NCBI GenBank assembly: GCA_014728185.1
Contig: WJMB01000328.1
Coordinates: 1 to 17,655 of the forward strand
DNA length: 17,655 nt
Origin: Candidatus Coatesiibacteriota bacterium
Lineage (GTDB): Bacteria; RBG-13-66-14
Direction: 5' to 3'
The notes under the pieces are model-generated. The model made no database searches and was not told the DNA's origin. It saw only the letters and a program-made list of their open reading frames with translations. Positions within the stretch are counted from its first letter, which is position 1. Every line of letters begins with the position of its first letter. A program made the translations under genes and the position numbers. Below are positions 1 through 8,200 of this stretch, piece after piece.

Positions 1-834
1 CTGACCGCCGTGATCAACGAGGGCATCTGGGACCTCGACGAGCTGGTTTCCGGCCTCGGCTACCAAGTCACCCCCTGGCGCGAGGCCCTCGACGCCGCGC
101 TGAGCGAGCTCGAGGCCGCCGGTTGCTCGGTGACCATCCTGCTCTCGCACCTGGGGGTCTCCGATGAGGTCGCCGCAGCCGGAGAGTTCGCCGGACGACT
201 GGACCTGATTGTCGGCGGTCACGCCGGGTTGTTCCAGCACGAAGCCGAGACCGGCGAGGGCGTGCCCATCGTCTGGCCCGGAAGGCTCGGGCGCTACCTG
301 GGTGTTGCGCGGATCAGCCTGGAGCCCGACGACCACGGCGCACTACTCTCCTACAAGGCCCTGCCCATCGACGACGGCTGGGAGCGCGACCCCGCAGTCG
401 TCGAGCGCCTGCGCCGCTACGAAACCGAGCGCTACGCTCACTGGCTGGAAAACTACTACACCCCGACCAGCGAGCCGCTCTACCACGGTCCCGCCGACTG
501 CGGCGCCTGCCACACCGCCGAGCTCGAACAGTGGCGCGGAACCGACCACGCCCACGCCTTCGCTACACTGGTCGAGACCGGAGACGAGCGCAACCTGGAG
601 TGCGTGCGCTGCCACACCACCGGCTTCGGCAGACCCGGAGGCTTCGGCGACGCCGAGTTGACCCCGCGACTAACCGATGTCGGCTGTCAAAGCTGCCACG
701 AGACCAGCCGAGAACACCCCTACGACAGCGCCCAGGTCCCCGCTGTCGACGCAGGTGACTGCCTGAGCTGCCACAAACCCGACCGCGACGACGACTTCGA
801 CTACGCCCGCGACTACGAGCTGGTCGACCACTAA
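1..834 (+). CDS. Metallophosphoesterase / tetrahaem cytochrome c554-like fusion (5' end outside window)
   Basis: Partial gene: the frame is open from the first base, so the N-terminus lies upstream, and it stops at a TAA at 832-834. The first ~110 visible residues look like the C-terminal half of a calcineurin-like phosphoesterase or 5'-nucleotidase-type domain, with an LSHLG stretch (near 142-156) and a GGH metal-ligand motif (214-222, GGHA rather than the usual GGHT/S). The second half carries four CxxCH haem-attachment motifs: CGACH (499-513), CVRCH (601-615), CQSCH (685-699) and CLSCH (760-774). The surrounding text (QWRGTDHAHAF, CHTTGFG) is typical of the cytochrome c554 family. Such proteins are exported and haem is attached outside the inner membrane, so a periplasmic or extracellular redox role is inferred; the phosphoesterase substrate cannot be told. 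Family assignment is firm for the cytochrome half and moderate for the phosphoesterase half. Confidence 0.85.
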   Translation: MTAVINEGIWDLDELVSGLGYQVTPWREALDAALSELEAAGCSVTILLSHLGVSDEVAAAGEFAGRLDLIVGGHAGLFQHEAETGEGVPIVWPGRLGRYLGVARISLEPDDHGALLSYKALPIDDGWERDPAVVERLRRYETERYAHWLENYYTPTSEPLYHGPADCGACHTAELEQWRGTDHAHAFATLVETGDERNLECVRCHTTGFGRPGGFGDAELTPRLTDVGCQSCHETSREHPYDSAQVPAVDAGDCLSCHKPDRDDDFDYARDYELVDH

Positions 835-898
835 CCGTGCACCCTGCCGCGGCGGGACCCCGGCGCAAAACCGCGGCTCGCAGACCACCGGGCCGATT

Positions 899-915
899 TT
901 GGCACGCTTCTTGCA
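899..915 (+). promoter_or_regulatory. Sigma-54 (RpoN) -24/-12 promoter upstream of the S8 protease
   Basis: TTGGCACG (899-906), a 4-base spacer CTTC, then TTGCA (911-915) matches the known sigma-54 consensus TGGCACG-N4-TTGCW with the invariant GG (901-902) and GC (913-914) exactly 10 bases apart. Transcription would start near 925, giving a leader of about 130 bases before the protease ATG at 1058. Sigma-54 promoters need an enhancer-binding activator; none is encoded in the window. The motif sits inside an inverted repeat, so it could be part of a repeat element and not a working promoter. Confidence 0.6.
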
Positions 916-956
916 GCAGAGCGGGCTGCGTTTCCCACCGAACCCGAGCGGCACTC

Positions 957-973
957 CGCAAGAAGCGTGCCAA
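957..973 (-). promoter_or_regulatory. Second sigma-54-like motif, facing the first
   Basis: The right arm of the inverted repeat reads on the minus strand TTGGCACG-CTTC-TTGCG, again with GG and GC 10 bases apart but G in place of A/T at the last -12 position. It would fire leftward into the loop and towards the 3' end of the cytochrome gene. It may simply be the mirror copy that the repeat forces. Confidence 0.3.
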
Positions 974-1057
974 AACCGGCCCGGGGAGAGCCGCGCGCTT
1001 AGTTCTTACAGCGCCGGGGGCCCGCTGCTCAGCCCTCCTGTTTCGAAAAGGTTGACA

Positions 1058-3073
1058 ATGCGAGGTTCGCTCACCACAACCTGTCTGCTGATCGCGCTCC
1101 TGGCACCGGCGGTCGGCGGCGCCGAGATCGCCCCGGCCCTTCAGCGAGCCTTGGACACCGGATGGATCGAGGCAGACGGCCTGCTGCCCGTAATCGTCAT
1201 CCCCGAGGTCGAGACTTCTCCCGCTCTTGAGGCCCTCGGCGCAGGTCTGCCCGCAAGCGAACGACGCGCCGTGAGGCTGGCGGCTCTGCGACAGTTCACC
1301 GCGGCGGCCCAGCGGCCCGTTCTTGAGTACCTGCTCGATCAACAGCGGAGCAATCCCGCAACGGTGACCGAGATATACCCCCTGGTGCTGATCAACGCCG
1401 TGGCGACTCGGGTCAGCCCGGATGTCGTCGCCGGCCTGGCGGAGCTGTCCAGCGTCGAGCGCCTGAGTCTCAGCGCGACCGTCGACGACGCCCTCTGCGG
1501 ATCGGCGGCTCCGGCGGACCTGGTCTGGAACATCGACCATGTCGACGCCGACGAAGTCTGGGAGGACCCCTACGGCTACACCGGCGCCGGAGTGGTAGCG
1601 GCGGTCATCGACACCGGCTGCGACATCGAACACCCCGACCTGGCCGATCATCCCTGGACCAACCCCGACGAGGTCCCCGGCAACGGCGACGACGACGACG
1701 GCAACGGTTACGCCGACGATTACTACGGCTGGGACTTCTACTACAACAACAACGACATCCTGGGTCCCGTCGGCGGCCACGGCAGCCACGTCGCCGGTAC
1801 GGTGGCCGGTGACGGCAACGGCGGCCTGATCACGGGAATGGCCCCCGACGCGCTGATCATGAGCCTGCAGGCCTTTTCCGACACCGGCTCGACCACGGAG
1901 TACATCGTCTGGCGGGCGATGGACTACGCCGCCCTCGAGGGTGCCGACGTCATCAACTGTAGTTGGGGCTGGAGGCAGTACCAGACCGACAACCAGGACC
2001 TCTGGCGCGAGGGCTGCGAGAACTCCCTGGCCCTGGGCGTGACACTCTGCGTGGCCGCGGGCAACGAGGGCGACGACGAGGACCATCCGCCGCCTGACAA
2101 CGTACGCACTCCGGGCGACGTTCCCGGCGTGATCACCGTCGGGGCGACCAACTCCTACGACGATGTTGTCGGTTTCTCGAGCCGCGGGCCCGTCGAATGG
2201 TCCATTCCGGACCACGACCCGCCCTACGACGACTGGCCTTACCCGCCGGGGTTGATCAAGCCCGACATCAGCGCCCCCGGGGTGGGCATCCAGTCCATCG
2301 ACGGTCGCACCGGCGGCTACCGCTACCTCCAGGGTACCTCGATGGCCACGCCCCACCTGACCGGCGCCGTGGCGCTGCTGCTGGAGGCCCTGCCCGAGCT
2401 GACCCCGCAGGAGCTCAAGGACTACCTGGAGAGCAGCTCCCTGGATATCGGCGAGGCCGGCAAGGACAACGACGCCGGCTCGGGACGGCTCAACGCCCTG
2501 GCCGCCCTGGTCGTGGCGCAGACCGGCCTGCGCTTCACCGATCTGGCGGCCGCCGACGCCCCCGCCGGGATCAACCTCGAGTGGGAGTTGACCCGGCCCG
2601 AGCTTGTTTCCGGCTACCGCATCTGGCGGCGCGTCGATTCCGGCGACTGGGAAGCGCTGACCACGAGCCCGATCTCCACCCAACGCTACCTGGACCGAGA
2701 CACCGCCTGGCACGGCCTTTACGAGTACCGCGTCGAGGCCGAGCTCATCGACGGCGGCGGCATCTCCGCCGGACCCGTCGGCCTGGTCTACGGCGACGGC
2801 TTCAACCCCGGCCGCCCCGTCCTGGGCCACCCCCACCCCTCGCCCACCGCCGGGCCGCTGAGCGTGCCCGTAATCCTGGAGCGCCCGGCGACCATCGCCC
2901 TGGAGCTCTACGATCTGGCCGGACGTCGTGTGCGTCGCTACGAGATCGGCGCGCTGGCCGCCGGTCGCCACAACGTCTCCCTGACCATCGAGGGCCTGAG
3001 CGCCGGAGTCTACCTGCTGGGCCTCAACGACGGCACCGTCTGCGACCAGCGCCCTCTGGCGGTGATGCCCTAG
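1058..3073 (+). CDS. Secreted subtilisin-like serine protease (S8) with FN3-like domain and sorting-type C-terminal tail
   Basis: 671 aa from the ATG at 1058, chosen because it starts a clear signal peptide (charged MRGS, then a hydrophobic stretch ending near AVGGAE) and has AAAAGG seven bases upstream; the frame stays open farther upstream but that part is not protein-like. The catalytic triad is visible: D185 in VIDTGCDIEHPDL, H241 in GHGSHVAGT, S428 in GTSMATPH, with oxyanion N336 in AAGNEGD. Residues ~23-150 would be the propeptide. An FN3-like domain lies at ~491-581, and the last ~86 residues (LELYDLAGRRVRRYE, GLSAGVYLLGL) resemble type IX secretion or FlgD-like Ig tails. Role: extracellular or cell-surface protein degradation. 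A sigma-54-type promoter lies upstream. S8 identity is firm; the tail's secretion route is inference. Confidence 0.93.
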   Translation: MRGSLTTTCLLIALLAPAVGGAEIAPALQRALDTGWIEADGLLPVIVIPEVETSPALEALGAGLPASERRAVRLAALRQFTAAAQRPVLEYLLDQQRSNPATVTEIYPLVLINAVATRVSPDVVAGLAELSSVERLSLSATVDDALCGSAAPADLVWNIDHVDADEVWEDPYGYTGAGVVAAVIDTGCDIEHPDLADHPWTNPDEVPGNGDDDDGNGYADDYYGWDFYYNNNDILGPVGGHGSHVAGTVAGDGNGGLITGMAPDALIMSLQAFSDTGSTTEYIVWRAMDYAALEGADVINCSWGWRQYQTDNQDLWREGCENSLALGVTLCVAAGNEGDDEDHPPPDNVRTPGDVPGVITVGATNSYDDVVGFSSRGPVEWSIPDHDPPYDDWPYPPGLIKPDISAPGVGIQSIDGRTGGYRYLQGTSMATPHLTGAVALLLEALPELTPQELKDYLESSSLDIGEAGKDNDAGSGRLNALAALVVAQTGLRFTDLAAADAPAGINLEWELTRPELVSGYRIWRRVDSGDWEALTTSPISTQRYLDRDTAWHGLYEYRVEAELIDGGGISAGPVGLVYGDGFNPGRPVLGHPHPSPTAGPLSVPVILERPATIALELYDLAGRRVRRYEIGALAAGRHNVSLTIEGLSAGVYLLGLNDGTVCDQRPLAVMP

Positions 3074-3242
3074 GTCGTCATTGCCTGGACAGAGCCTGGG
3101 ATCGGATCGCCGACGGCGGCGGGCTCATTCCGGGACGGCGGGGCGTTCCGCCAGAACGATCCATCGTGGTCTGCCGCTGCCTTCTCGGCCCCCAGGTCGG
3201 TCGTGGACTGCGCATTGGCAGCTTCTTACAATCCACAGCTCG

Positions 3243-3280
3243 CTAGCTGGTCAGTCTACCGATTGAGCTACACTCCCCTC
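3243..3280 (-). pseudogene. tRNA-like 5' fragment
   Basis: Read on the minus strand the stretch gives GGGGAGTG followed by TAGCTCAATCGGTAGA, the usual acceptor 5' side and D-arm of many bacterial tRNAs. The D-stem partner GAGC does not follow directly, and no anticodon arm, T-arm (TTCGA) or matching 3' acceptor is found in the next 100 bases, so it is not an intact tRNA. It may be a relic of a tRNA gene or of an insertion at one; a chance match is possible. Confidence 0.35.
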
Positions 3281-3336
3281 GGCCAAGCGGGCTGTACGCT
3301 CCGGTTACTCCCCCCCATCTCCTGCGGAGGTGAACG

Positions 3337-3957
3337 ATGACCATCAACCACAAACCGCACCTCATCGCCCTGCTCCTGCTGCTGCCGGCGCTGCTGCTGA
3401 CGGCCTGCGACGACGACGGCGAAGCACCCGACACGACCGACCAAGCCTCCGCTGACCAAGCCGACGGCGAGGCCGAACCGGAAACCATGACTATGGACCT
3501 CACCGGTCTGAGCTTCCAGACCGACCCGTCCGTCTGGGTCGTCGACGCCCATGAACTCGATCCGGAAAACCAGGCCGAGCGGGCCGTCCTCGTCCAATCC
3601 GAGACCGGCGCCTACCTCGACGTGCGCACCCAGAGCTTCGACCAGGTCCAAACCGCCGAGGATCGCGACTGGATCGTCGAGGACAAGCTCTTCGAGGCCT
3701 CGACCATGCCCGGTTTCGAGGAACTCTCCCGAGAGACCATCGAGCTGCTGGGCGCCGAGGCCGTCGTCGTAGAGTTCAGCGGTTTGGGCGACGGCGAGCC
3801 CTGGCGCTTCCGCGACTACAGTCTGGTCAGTGGCAAGCATTTCATCGGCCTGCAGTTCGGCGCCCCGAGCGCGGACTGGTCCACCCTGGACGAGGACCGC
3901 GACGCCGTCCTGAACACCTTCGAGCTTCCCGAAACCACCCCGTCCCCCACCAGTTAG
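3337..3957 (+). CDS. Putative lipoprotein, PsbP/DcrB-like
   Basis: 206 aa. It starts at ATG 3337 with a strong ribosome site (GGAGGTG, about 7 bases upstream). The N-terminus is a lipoprotein signal: basic HK, an L-rich core, lipobox L21-T22-A23-C24. Asp at position +2 after the lipidated Cys is the residue that in E. coli keeps lipoproteins in the inner membrane. An acidic, low-complexity linker (~25-50) follows, then a compact ~145-residue domain. Its end (HFIGLQFGAPSADW, then DAVLNTFELPE) looks like the PsbP/DcrB fold, where a membrane-anchored domain ends with an aromatic-rich strand and a helix before 'SF'. Function is unknown. The next gene starts 10 bases after the stop, so the two are probably co-transcribed. 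Lipoprotein call is firm; fold call is tentative. Confidence 0.85.
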   Translation: MTINHKPHLIALLLLLPALLLTACDDDGEAPDTTDQASADQADGEAEPETMTMDLTGLSFQTDPSVWVVDAHELDPENQAERAVLVQSETGAYLDVRTQSFDQVQTAEDRDWIVEDKLFEASTMPGFEELSRETIELLGAEAVVVEFSGLGDGEPWRFRDYSLVSGKHFIGLQFGAPSADWSTLDEDRDAVLNTFELPETTPSPTS

Positions 3958-3967
3958 GATTATAAGC

Positions 3968-4222
3968 ATGGCTGATGGACCCGCAAACCCGATTGCGAAA
4001 ACGATGCTCCGCTTCATCAAAAACGTCGAGCAGGGCGCCGTCGAGGGCGCCCTGAAGGTCTTCGATCAACTCCACGCCGACGCCGGCGAGGATGCCCGGC
4101 GACTCTTCGCGAGCGGCGTCGAGAGCGGCGCCCGGATGATGCGCCTGCTGCTCGTCGAGCTCATCGAATCCGACCAGAACGCCGCCGACGACTCAGGCGC
4201 AAACCCCGATGACGGCGCCTAG
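3968..4222 (+). CDS. Small hypothetical helical protein
   Basis: 84 aa, not recognised. The ATG at 3968 has AGGA (3956-3959, overlapping the stop of the lipoprotein gene) about 8 bases upstream, supporting translational linkage with that gene. The sequence appears almost wholly alpha-helical and amphipathic (around VEQGAVEGALKVFDQL and MMRLLLVELIESD), with an acidic unstructured tail ending PDDGA. It has no signal peptide, no Cys, no transmembrane segment. Base composition and codon use match the lipoprotein gene. It could be a cytoplasmic scaffold-like or phasin-like helical protein, but there is no motif to support a function. Confidence 0.65.
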   Translation: MADGPANPIAKTMLRFIKNVEQGAVEGALKVFDQLHADAGEDARRLFASGVESGARMMRLLLVELIESDQNAADDSGANPDDGA

Positions 4223-4231
4223 CCAAAACCC

Positions 4232-4261
4232 TTGCATTCTCCCCGCCCCTTATGCTATCTT
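4232..4261 (+). promoter_or_regulatory. Possible promoter of tRNA-Gln
   Basis: TTGCAT (4232-4237) and TATCTT (4256-4261), 18 bases apart, lie about 50 bases upstream of the tRNA. The -10 match is mediocre. Confidence 0.35.
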
Positions 4262-4269
4262 TCTCCCCC

Positions 4270-4299
4270 GCGGGTGGGGCGCGACCTAGCCCCACCCGC
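4270..4299. repeat. Perfect 11-bp hairpin in the tRNA-Gln leader
   Basis: GCGGGTGGGGC (4270-4280) and GCCCCACCCGC (4289-4299) are exact complements around an 8-base loop. There is no T-run, so it is a poor intrinsic terminator for the gene ending at 4222; it may be a processing or insulating structure ahead of the tRNA. Confidence 0.7.
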
Positions 4300-4312
4300 C
4301 CGCAAGACCACT

Positions 4313-4386
4313 TGGGGCGTCGTCTAGTGGCAGGACAGCAGACTCTGGATCTGCTTACGGTGGTTCGAATCCATCCGCCCCAGCCA
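4313..4386 (+). tRNA. tRNA-Gln (anticodon CUG)
   Basis: A full cloverleaf can be drawn by eye: acceptor TGGGGCG (4313-4319) with CGCCCCA, anticodon stem GCAGA/TCTGC enclosing the loop CTCTGGA (anticodon CTG), T-arm with GGTTCGAATCC, discriminator G and an encoded CCA (4384-4386). A terminator hairpin follows within two bases. Confidence 0.95.
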
Positions 4387-4387
4387 G

Positions 4388-4424
4388 GGGGGCCGGCCTA
4401 AGGGTCGGCCCCCATCATTCTATT
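4388..4424 (+). terminator. Terminator hairpin after tRNA-Gln
   Basis: GGGGGCCGGCC (4388-4398) pairs with GGTCGGCCCCC (4403-4413) through 11 positions including one G-U, with a 4-base loop. The tail (ATCATTCTATT) is only moderately T-rich. Confidence 0.65.
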
Positions 4425-4506
4425 CCAGCCGAAAGAGAAACACCGCCGCCAGGCCGGTGTTCTCGTCACCCGGGTCAGGACCGGCGGCTGGGAAGGCCCC
4501 CTCCAC
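4420..4506 (-). pseudogene. Possible 3' remnant of a protein gene
   Basis: On the minus strand a short open run of about 29 codons ends at TAG (4420-4422) and reads ...PDPGDENTGLAAVFLFRLE. The ending looks like the last strand of an outer-membrane-type beta-barrel protein. An in-frame stop lies just upstream at about 4507. It is too short to be sure; the codon pattern is GC-rich and plausible. Confidence 0.25.
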
Positions 4507-4638
4507 AGCTTAACGGCGAGCATCACTGCGAGCATCAATCATTCCGAACGATGACGACGATTACCCGTCAGACACAGCGAACCCCTGAGTACAACAATCC
4601 GCGCGCTCTTCTGGCGGCGCCTCGGAAGAAAAAAGGGG

Positions 4639-4667
4639 TTGATTCAGCCCCAAGAACCAGTTATAAT
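4639..4667 (+). promoter_or_regulatory. Sigma-70 promoter of tRNA-Glu
   Basis: TTGATT (4639-4644) and a perfect TATAAT (4662-4667) with the ideal 17-base spacer. Transcription would start about 20 bases before the tRNA at 4697. GGGG and CCCC flank the -35 box as a short inverted repeat. Confidence 0.8.
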
Positions 4668-4696
4668 ACGCCCGCGCTTCTCGAAATGGCGCTCAC

Positions 4697-4771
4697 GGCG
4701 GCATCGTCTAGTGGTTAGGACGCGTGGTTCTCAGCCATGTAACCGGGGTTCGATTCCCCGTGCCGCTGCCA
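4697..4771 (+). tRNA. tRNA-Glu (anticodon CUC)
   Basis: Acceptor GGCGGCA (4697-4703) pairs with TGCCGCT (G-U at the first pair). The anticodon loop TTCTCAG gives CTC, the T-arm contains GGTTCGATTCC, and CCA is encoded (4769-4771). It has its own promoter and a strong terminator. Base composition drops sharply just downstream, so the 3' end may be the attachment site for the island to the right. Confidence 0.95.
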
Positions 4772-4804
4772 ACCGGCCTGATTGATTATTGCTTATTGTA
4801 AACG

Positions 4805-4841
4805 CGGGGGCTGCCGTACAGCAGCCCCCGTTTTTTATTTT
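4805..4841 (+). terminator. Strong intrinsic terminator of tRNA-Glu
   Basis: CGGGGGCTGC (4805-4814) and GCAGCCCCCG (4821-4830) form a perfect 10-bp stem with a 6-base loop, followed by TTTTTTATTTT. Confidence 0.92.
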
Positions 4842-5263
4842 GCTGTGCTGGCCATTATGCACAAACAAGCATAAAAGAGCACTTCGGCATGATGCATTCG
4901 AGTCGGCTAAGCAGTGGCAGCATGATGTATTAGCACACGCTGGGCTGTAGAGGCCACTCAGGAGATCAGTGAACCGTACGTTGAAGATGGCGTTCTCAAT
5001 GAGTTTTGTCATCGATTTTAGGGTCATTTATCATACAAGATCATTTTATGTGAAGATGATATGTTATATTTGATAAGATGATATTTTATTGCAACCCACG
5101 GCAAGGAACAAGGGTTTACATATTAATGCAAGTATAAAGCAGGGCTGTGTTACTAGGCTGGTAAAACGTGTAAGTAGATGACAATAGTTTACAACTGTTG
5201 CATTATAGACTCTTAAAACCCTCGCAAGTCTAACAAAACAAGGGTTTCTCAACATTAAGATAC
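4842..5263. other. AT-rich non-coding stretch at the left edge of the island
   Basis: No convincing gene. Short open frames here on the minus strand either run through the tRNA or have no protein-like composition or ribosome site. The stretch becomes AT-rich from about 5020 and holds scattered short repeats: AGATGATAT twice near 5053-5090, and AACAAGGGTTT at about 5107 and 5237. No integrase remnant is recognised. Confidence 0.6.
5216..5247 (-). terminator. Weak terminator candidate downstream of the helicase gene
   Basis: On the minus strand AAACCCT and AGGGTTT form a 7-bp stem with an 18-base loop, beginning 16 bases after the stop at 5264 and followed by TTAAG. The large loop and short T-run make it weak. 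Confidence 0.3.
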
Positions 5264-8200
5264 CTAACTATTATCGCCCATTAACTGATTGTAGTACGAT
5301 ATAAAATAGTGGTAAGGATGCTCGTGGACAAATCGCTCATTGTTGTCGATCAAGGTAACGTTCAGACAACGAGCAGTCCCACCCATGGCGGGACCGCGCA
5401 TTCCGCGACCAAGCATCTGCATATAACTGACCGGGCTGTAAACCAGGCGGGAGATCAGGATCATGTCAACCTTGGGTGCGTCAAAGCCTGCGGTAAGAAC
5501 GCCGTAGTTGGTCAATACTTGTAACCCGCCATGCTGGAAGCGCTCGATGAAGTCCCGGCGGGCCACCATGGGGGTTTTTCCACTGATAGCCGCCGCCGCA
5601 ATACCTTCTCGGTTAAGGCGTATCGCCATCTCTTTGGCGTGTTTTACGGAATTGGCGAAGAGAAGGACAGAGTTAACATTTCCGTCATTCTTAAGTTTAT
5701 TCTGCACGATATCAATAAGCTCATTATTGCGTTTTGTATCAGAAGTCAATCGCTCACTGATTCTTTCAATCAACCGATGATATTCAAACTCATGTCCTTC
5801 TATACCATTATCATACCTTTCTAATGCTTTTTCCTCATTTTTAAGAAGAATAATAGTTCTTTCAATAGGCTGATCATTTTCAATTGATGAAAGAACGCCT
5901 TGCTTGGGATCACTAAGCTGCTTATATAATTCCTTCTGATCACTTGGCAAGCATCTTTGCGAGTAACGCCTGGCCAGGCGTTGGCTCTCTTCGTCATCTA
6001 CACGGAAGGGTGTGGCGCTCAAGCCGATGAATGGCGGTTCTGGTCCACGTTCCCTACCCATCGGAGCCGCCGCATCCAGCCAGTTGAGAACCCTTGTATA
6101 TGTTGGAGCAATCGCATGGTGGCATTCGTCAATCACCACCAGGCCGGGATTCCGCATCCAATCCAGCTCCTGTTGCTCCATGCGGGCATTCAACGTTTGC
6201 ACTGTCGCCACAACAACTACCGGTTTGTCATCTGATTGCCGCGGGGGATTGGGATTACCGCCCCATAGACGGAAGATGAGCAGGTCCTTCATCTCTTCAC
6301 CCAAGTTGCGCCAGACACGGATGAAGGACGATACCGCCTGCTCGCAGAGCTCATCGGACTGGGCCACCCAGAGGACGCTGCGCCTGCCTTCCTTTGGCTT
6401 GAGGACGAACTCCACCGCCGACTCGACCGTGACCCGGGTCTTTCCGGCGCCGGTGGGAAGGCTGACCACGGCTCGTCTTCTGTTCTCGCCGTTACTGAGC
6501 AAGCCTTCAATGCCACATTTCACTTTTTCCTGATATTCTTTGAGCTTGGGTAGAGCTATCGGACCCTCGACCAGCTCTTCAGGGTCGCGCTTGGGATTGG
6601 CCGATTTGGCATATTCTTCGGGGAAGCCCAGATCGGCGACGAAGCTGAAGGCGGGACCGGTGTTCCATCGGGCGGGAGGATCAAGGTGATTCAGTTTATC
6701 ACGTAAGGCATACAGCGTGGCCACACCGTGATGCTTCAGTACCAGCCCGGCGAGTTCAACACCGTTACGATTGTTATCGAGGAATCCGGGGTTGCCCAAA
6801 GCATCGAGCAGGATTTGCTCGTCTTGTTGGACCGCCAGCCAGAGCTTCTCCGCCGGGGTTTCACCTTGGGCAGCTTCACGACGCCTGCGATATGGGTCGA
6901 GCAGTATACTCGTTGCTTGCTCAAGACCCTCTTTCAACCATCCGGTTGAAGCAATCTCCTTCAGAATACGAGTTAATCCCTCGTCTTTCTGCATGGCGGC
7001 AAGTTGGGCATAGTCGATCAACAGCACGTCGTTCTCCAGCAGACACTCCGTCTGCTCTTGAATCCCTTCCAGTTCGATACTCAGGTTCGTCACCGCCCGG
7101 CAATAGGCGTTATTTGTTGCCTCTTCGGTAAGGACGGATTCCAACTCGGGTATCGCCTCGATCAGTAATACCTCTGGGCCATCCGCTTCCCAGGTAGCGC
7201 TAACAAGCTTCTCAAGGTCCTGCGCTCCATGCTCTCTCCACAGCCCAAAGGCGTGCTCATCCAGAGTAATAACGAGCTCGACATTGTTTCGTCCCAGGTG
7301 TGCCAGGTCCGGCGAGGTAGTGATGTAGACTTCGCTTAGCTTATGACCGTTTATAGTCTTAGGCACGACGCCGGCTTTAGCGGCTCCGCCCCAGAGAGGT
7401 GTCAGCCGATCATCAGTCAGGTTCTCCTTCGTTGCCAGTGCGCCAATCAGTCCCCGCCAGAACTCCCCCCTGTCCTCATTATTTACTTCAACTGTTGGCA
7501 GAATGTCCTCGTCGTCGCCATCACCCTTGAGGAAGAGCCTGATCTTGGGCTCCCACTCCTGCTTCCAGTTGGGCAAAAGGCGCAAGGCGGGGTGTTCATG
7601 GTACTCACGGAAGGCCGCCAGACGGACGGTCCACCCTCCGAGCTGCAGGGTGCCGTGTTCGAGGAGCAACCAGCGAACGGGGTGGGGCAGGTGTTTGATG
7701 GGGTAGTTATACCAGCCTCTATTTGAATTATGACCGAACTTGACTGTTCTATCTATATCTTCCTTTAGCAATAATTCGATATAGTAGTCACTTAATATGC
7801 TACAGGATTTGTTCCTGACTTCTCTTAACAGATCGATCCCTTTCGGTATTGCTATAGATAGTGGTACTAAATATTCATCTGTAGGTCTGTTAGTTAAATA
7901 GGTACGATATCTATTTCTATTAGAATCGACCCATACGGTATGCCTAAAGGTATATATTATATCATCCCATTTGTCAGGACCTATTATGCCTGAAGGATAA
8001 TCACTGAGGCCAATGATAGACAATATATCATTATCCGATTTGTGATAGTCTATATCAATCAACAGTCCTGAATTTACTTCATCATTTTTTTCAATAACCC
8101 GCCCAGGTAGAAGTGTATTATCTGCTATAACCCACTTTCCATCTTTTCTCTTAACTCTTATCCAGCTATTCTTTTCTATATACTTTTGGACAATCTTCTG

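Larger units (their letters stand above)
872..995. repeat. Long inverted repeat between cytochrome and protease genes
   Basis: Arms 888-914 and 958-984 are 27 bp each and complementary at 26 of 27 positions (the mismatch is at 896/976), separated by a 43-base loop. An outer 8-bp pair (CGCGGCTC at 872-879, GAGCCGCG at 988-995) extends it. No T-run follows either arm, so it does not look like an ordinary intrinsic terminator. Each arm contains a sigma-54-type promoter motif, and the two motifs point at each other. It may be a dispersed repeat or MITE-like element, or a regulatory structure. Confidence 0.85.

Noticed and set aside
872..995. Intrinsic terminator of the cytochrome gene
   Set aside because: The loop is 43 bases long and no T-run follows the right arm on the plus strand.
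563..2971. 802-residue open frame on the minus strand
   Set aside because: Antisense shadow of the cytochrome and the S8 protease, both of which have clear motifs; the shadow is V/G/R-rich with no recognisable domain and arises from high-GC codon bias.
2197..3246. 349-residue Arg/Pro-rich open frame on the plus strand
   Set aside because: Overlaps the end of the S8 protease in another frame; composition is that of an out-of-frame GC-rich reading.
4731..5027. 98-residue minus-strand frame overlapping tRNA-Glu
   Set aside because: Its N-terminal AARGIEPRLHG is simply the translated antisense of the tRNA T-arm, a known false gene pattern.
5064..5255. 63-residue minus-strand frame beside the helicase gene
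   Set aside because: No ribosome site, Cys/Leu-rich AT-driven composition, and it lies in the region downstream of the operon where a terminator is expected.
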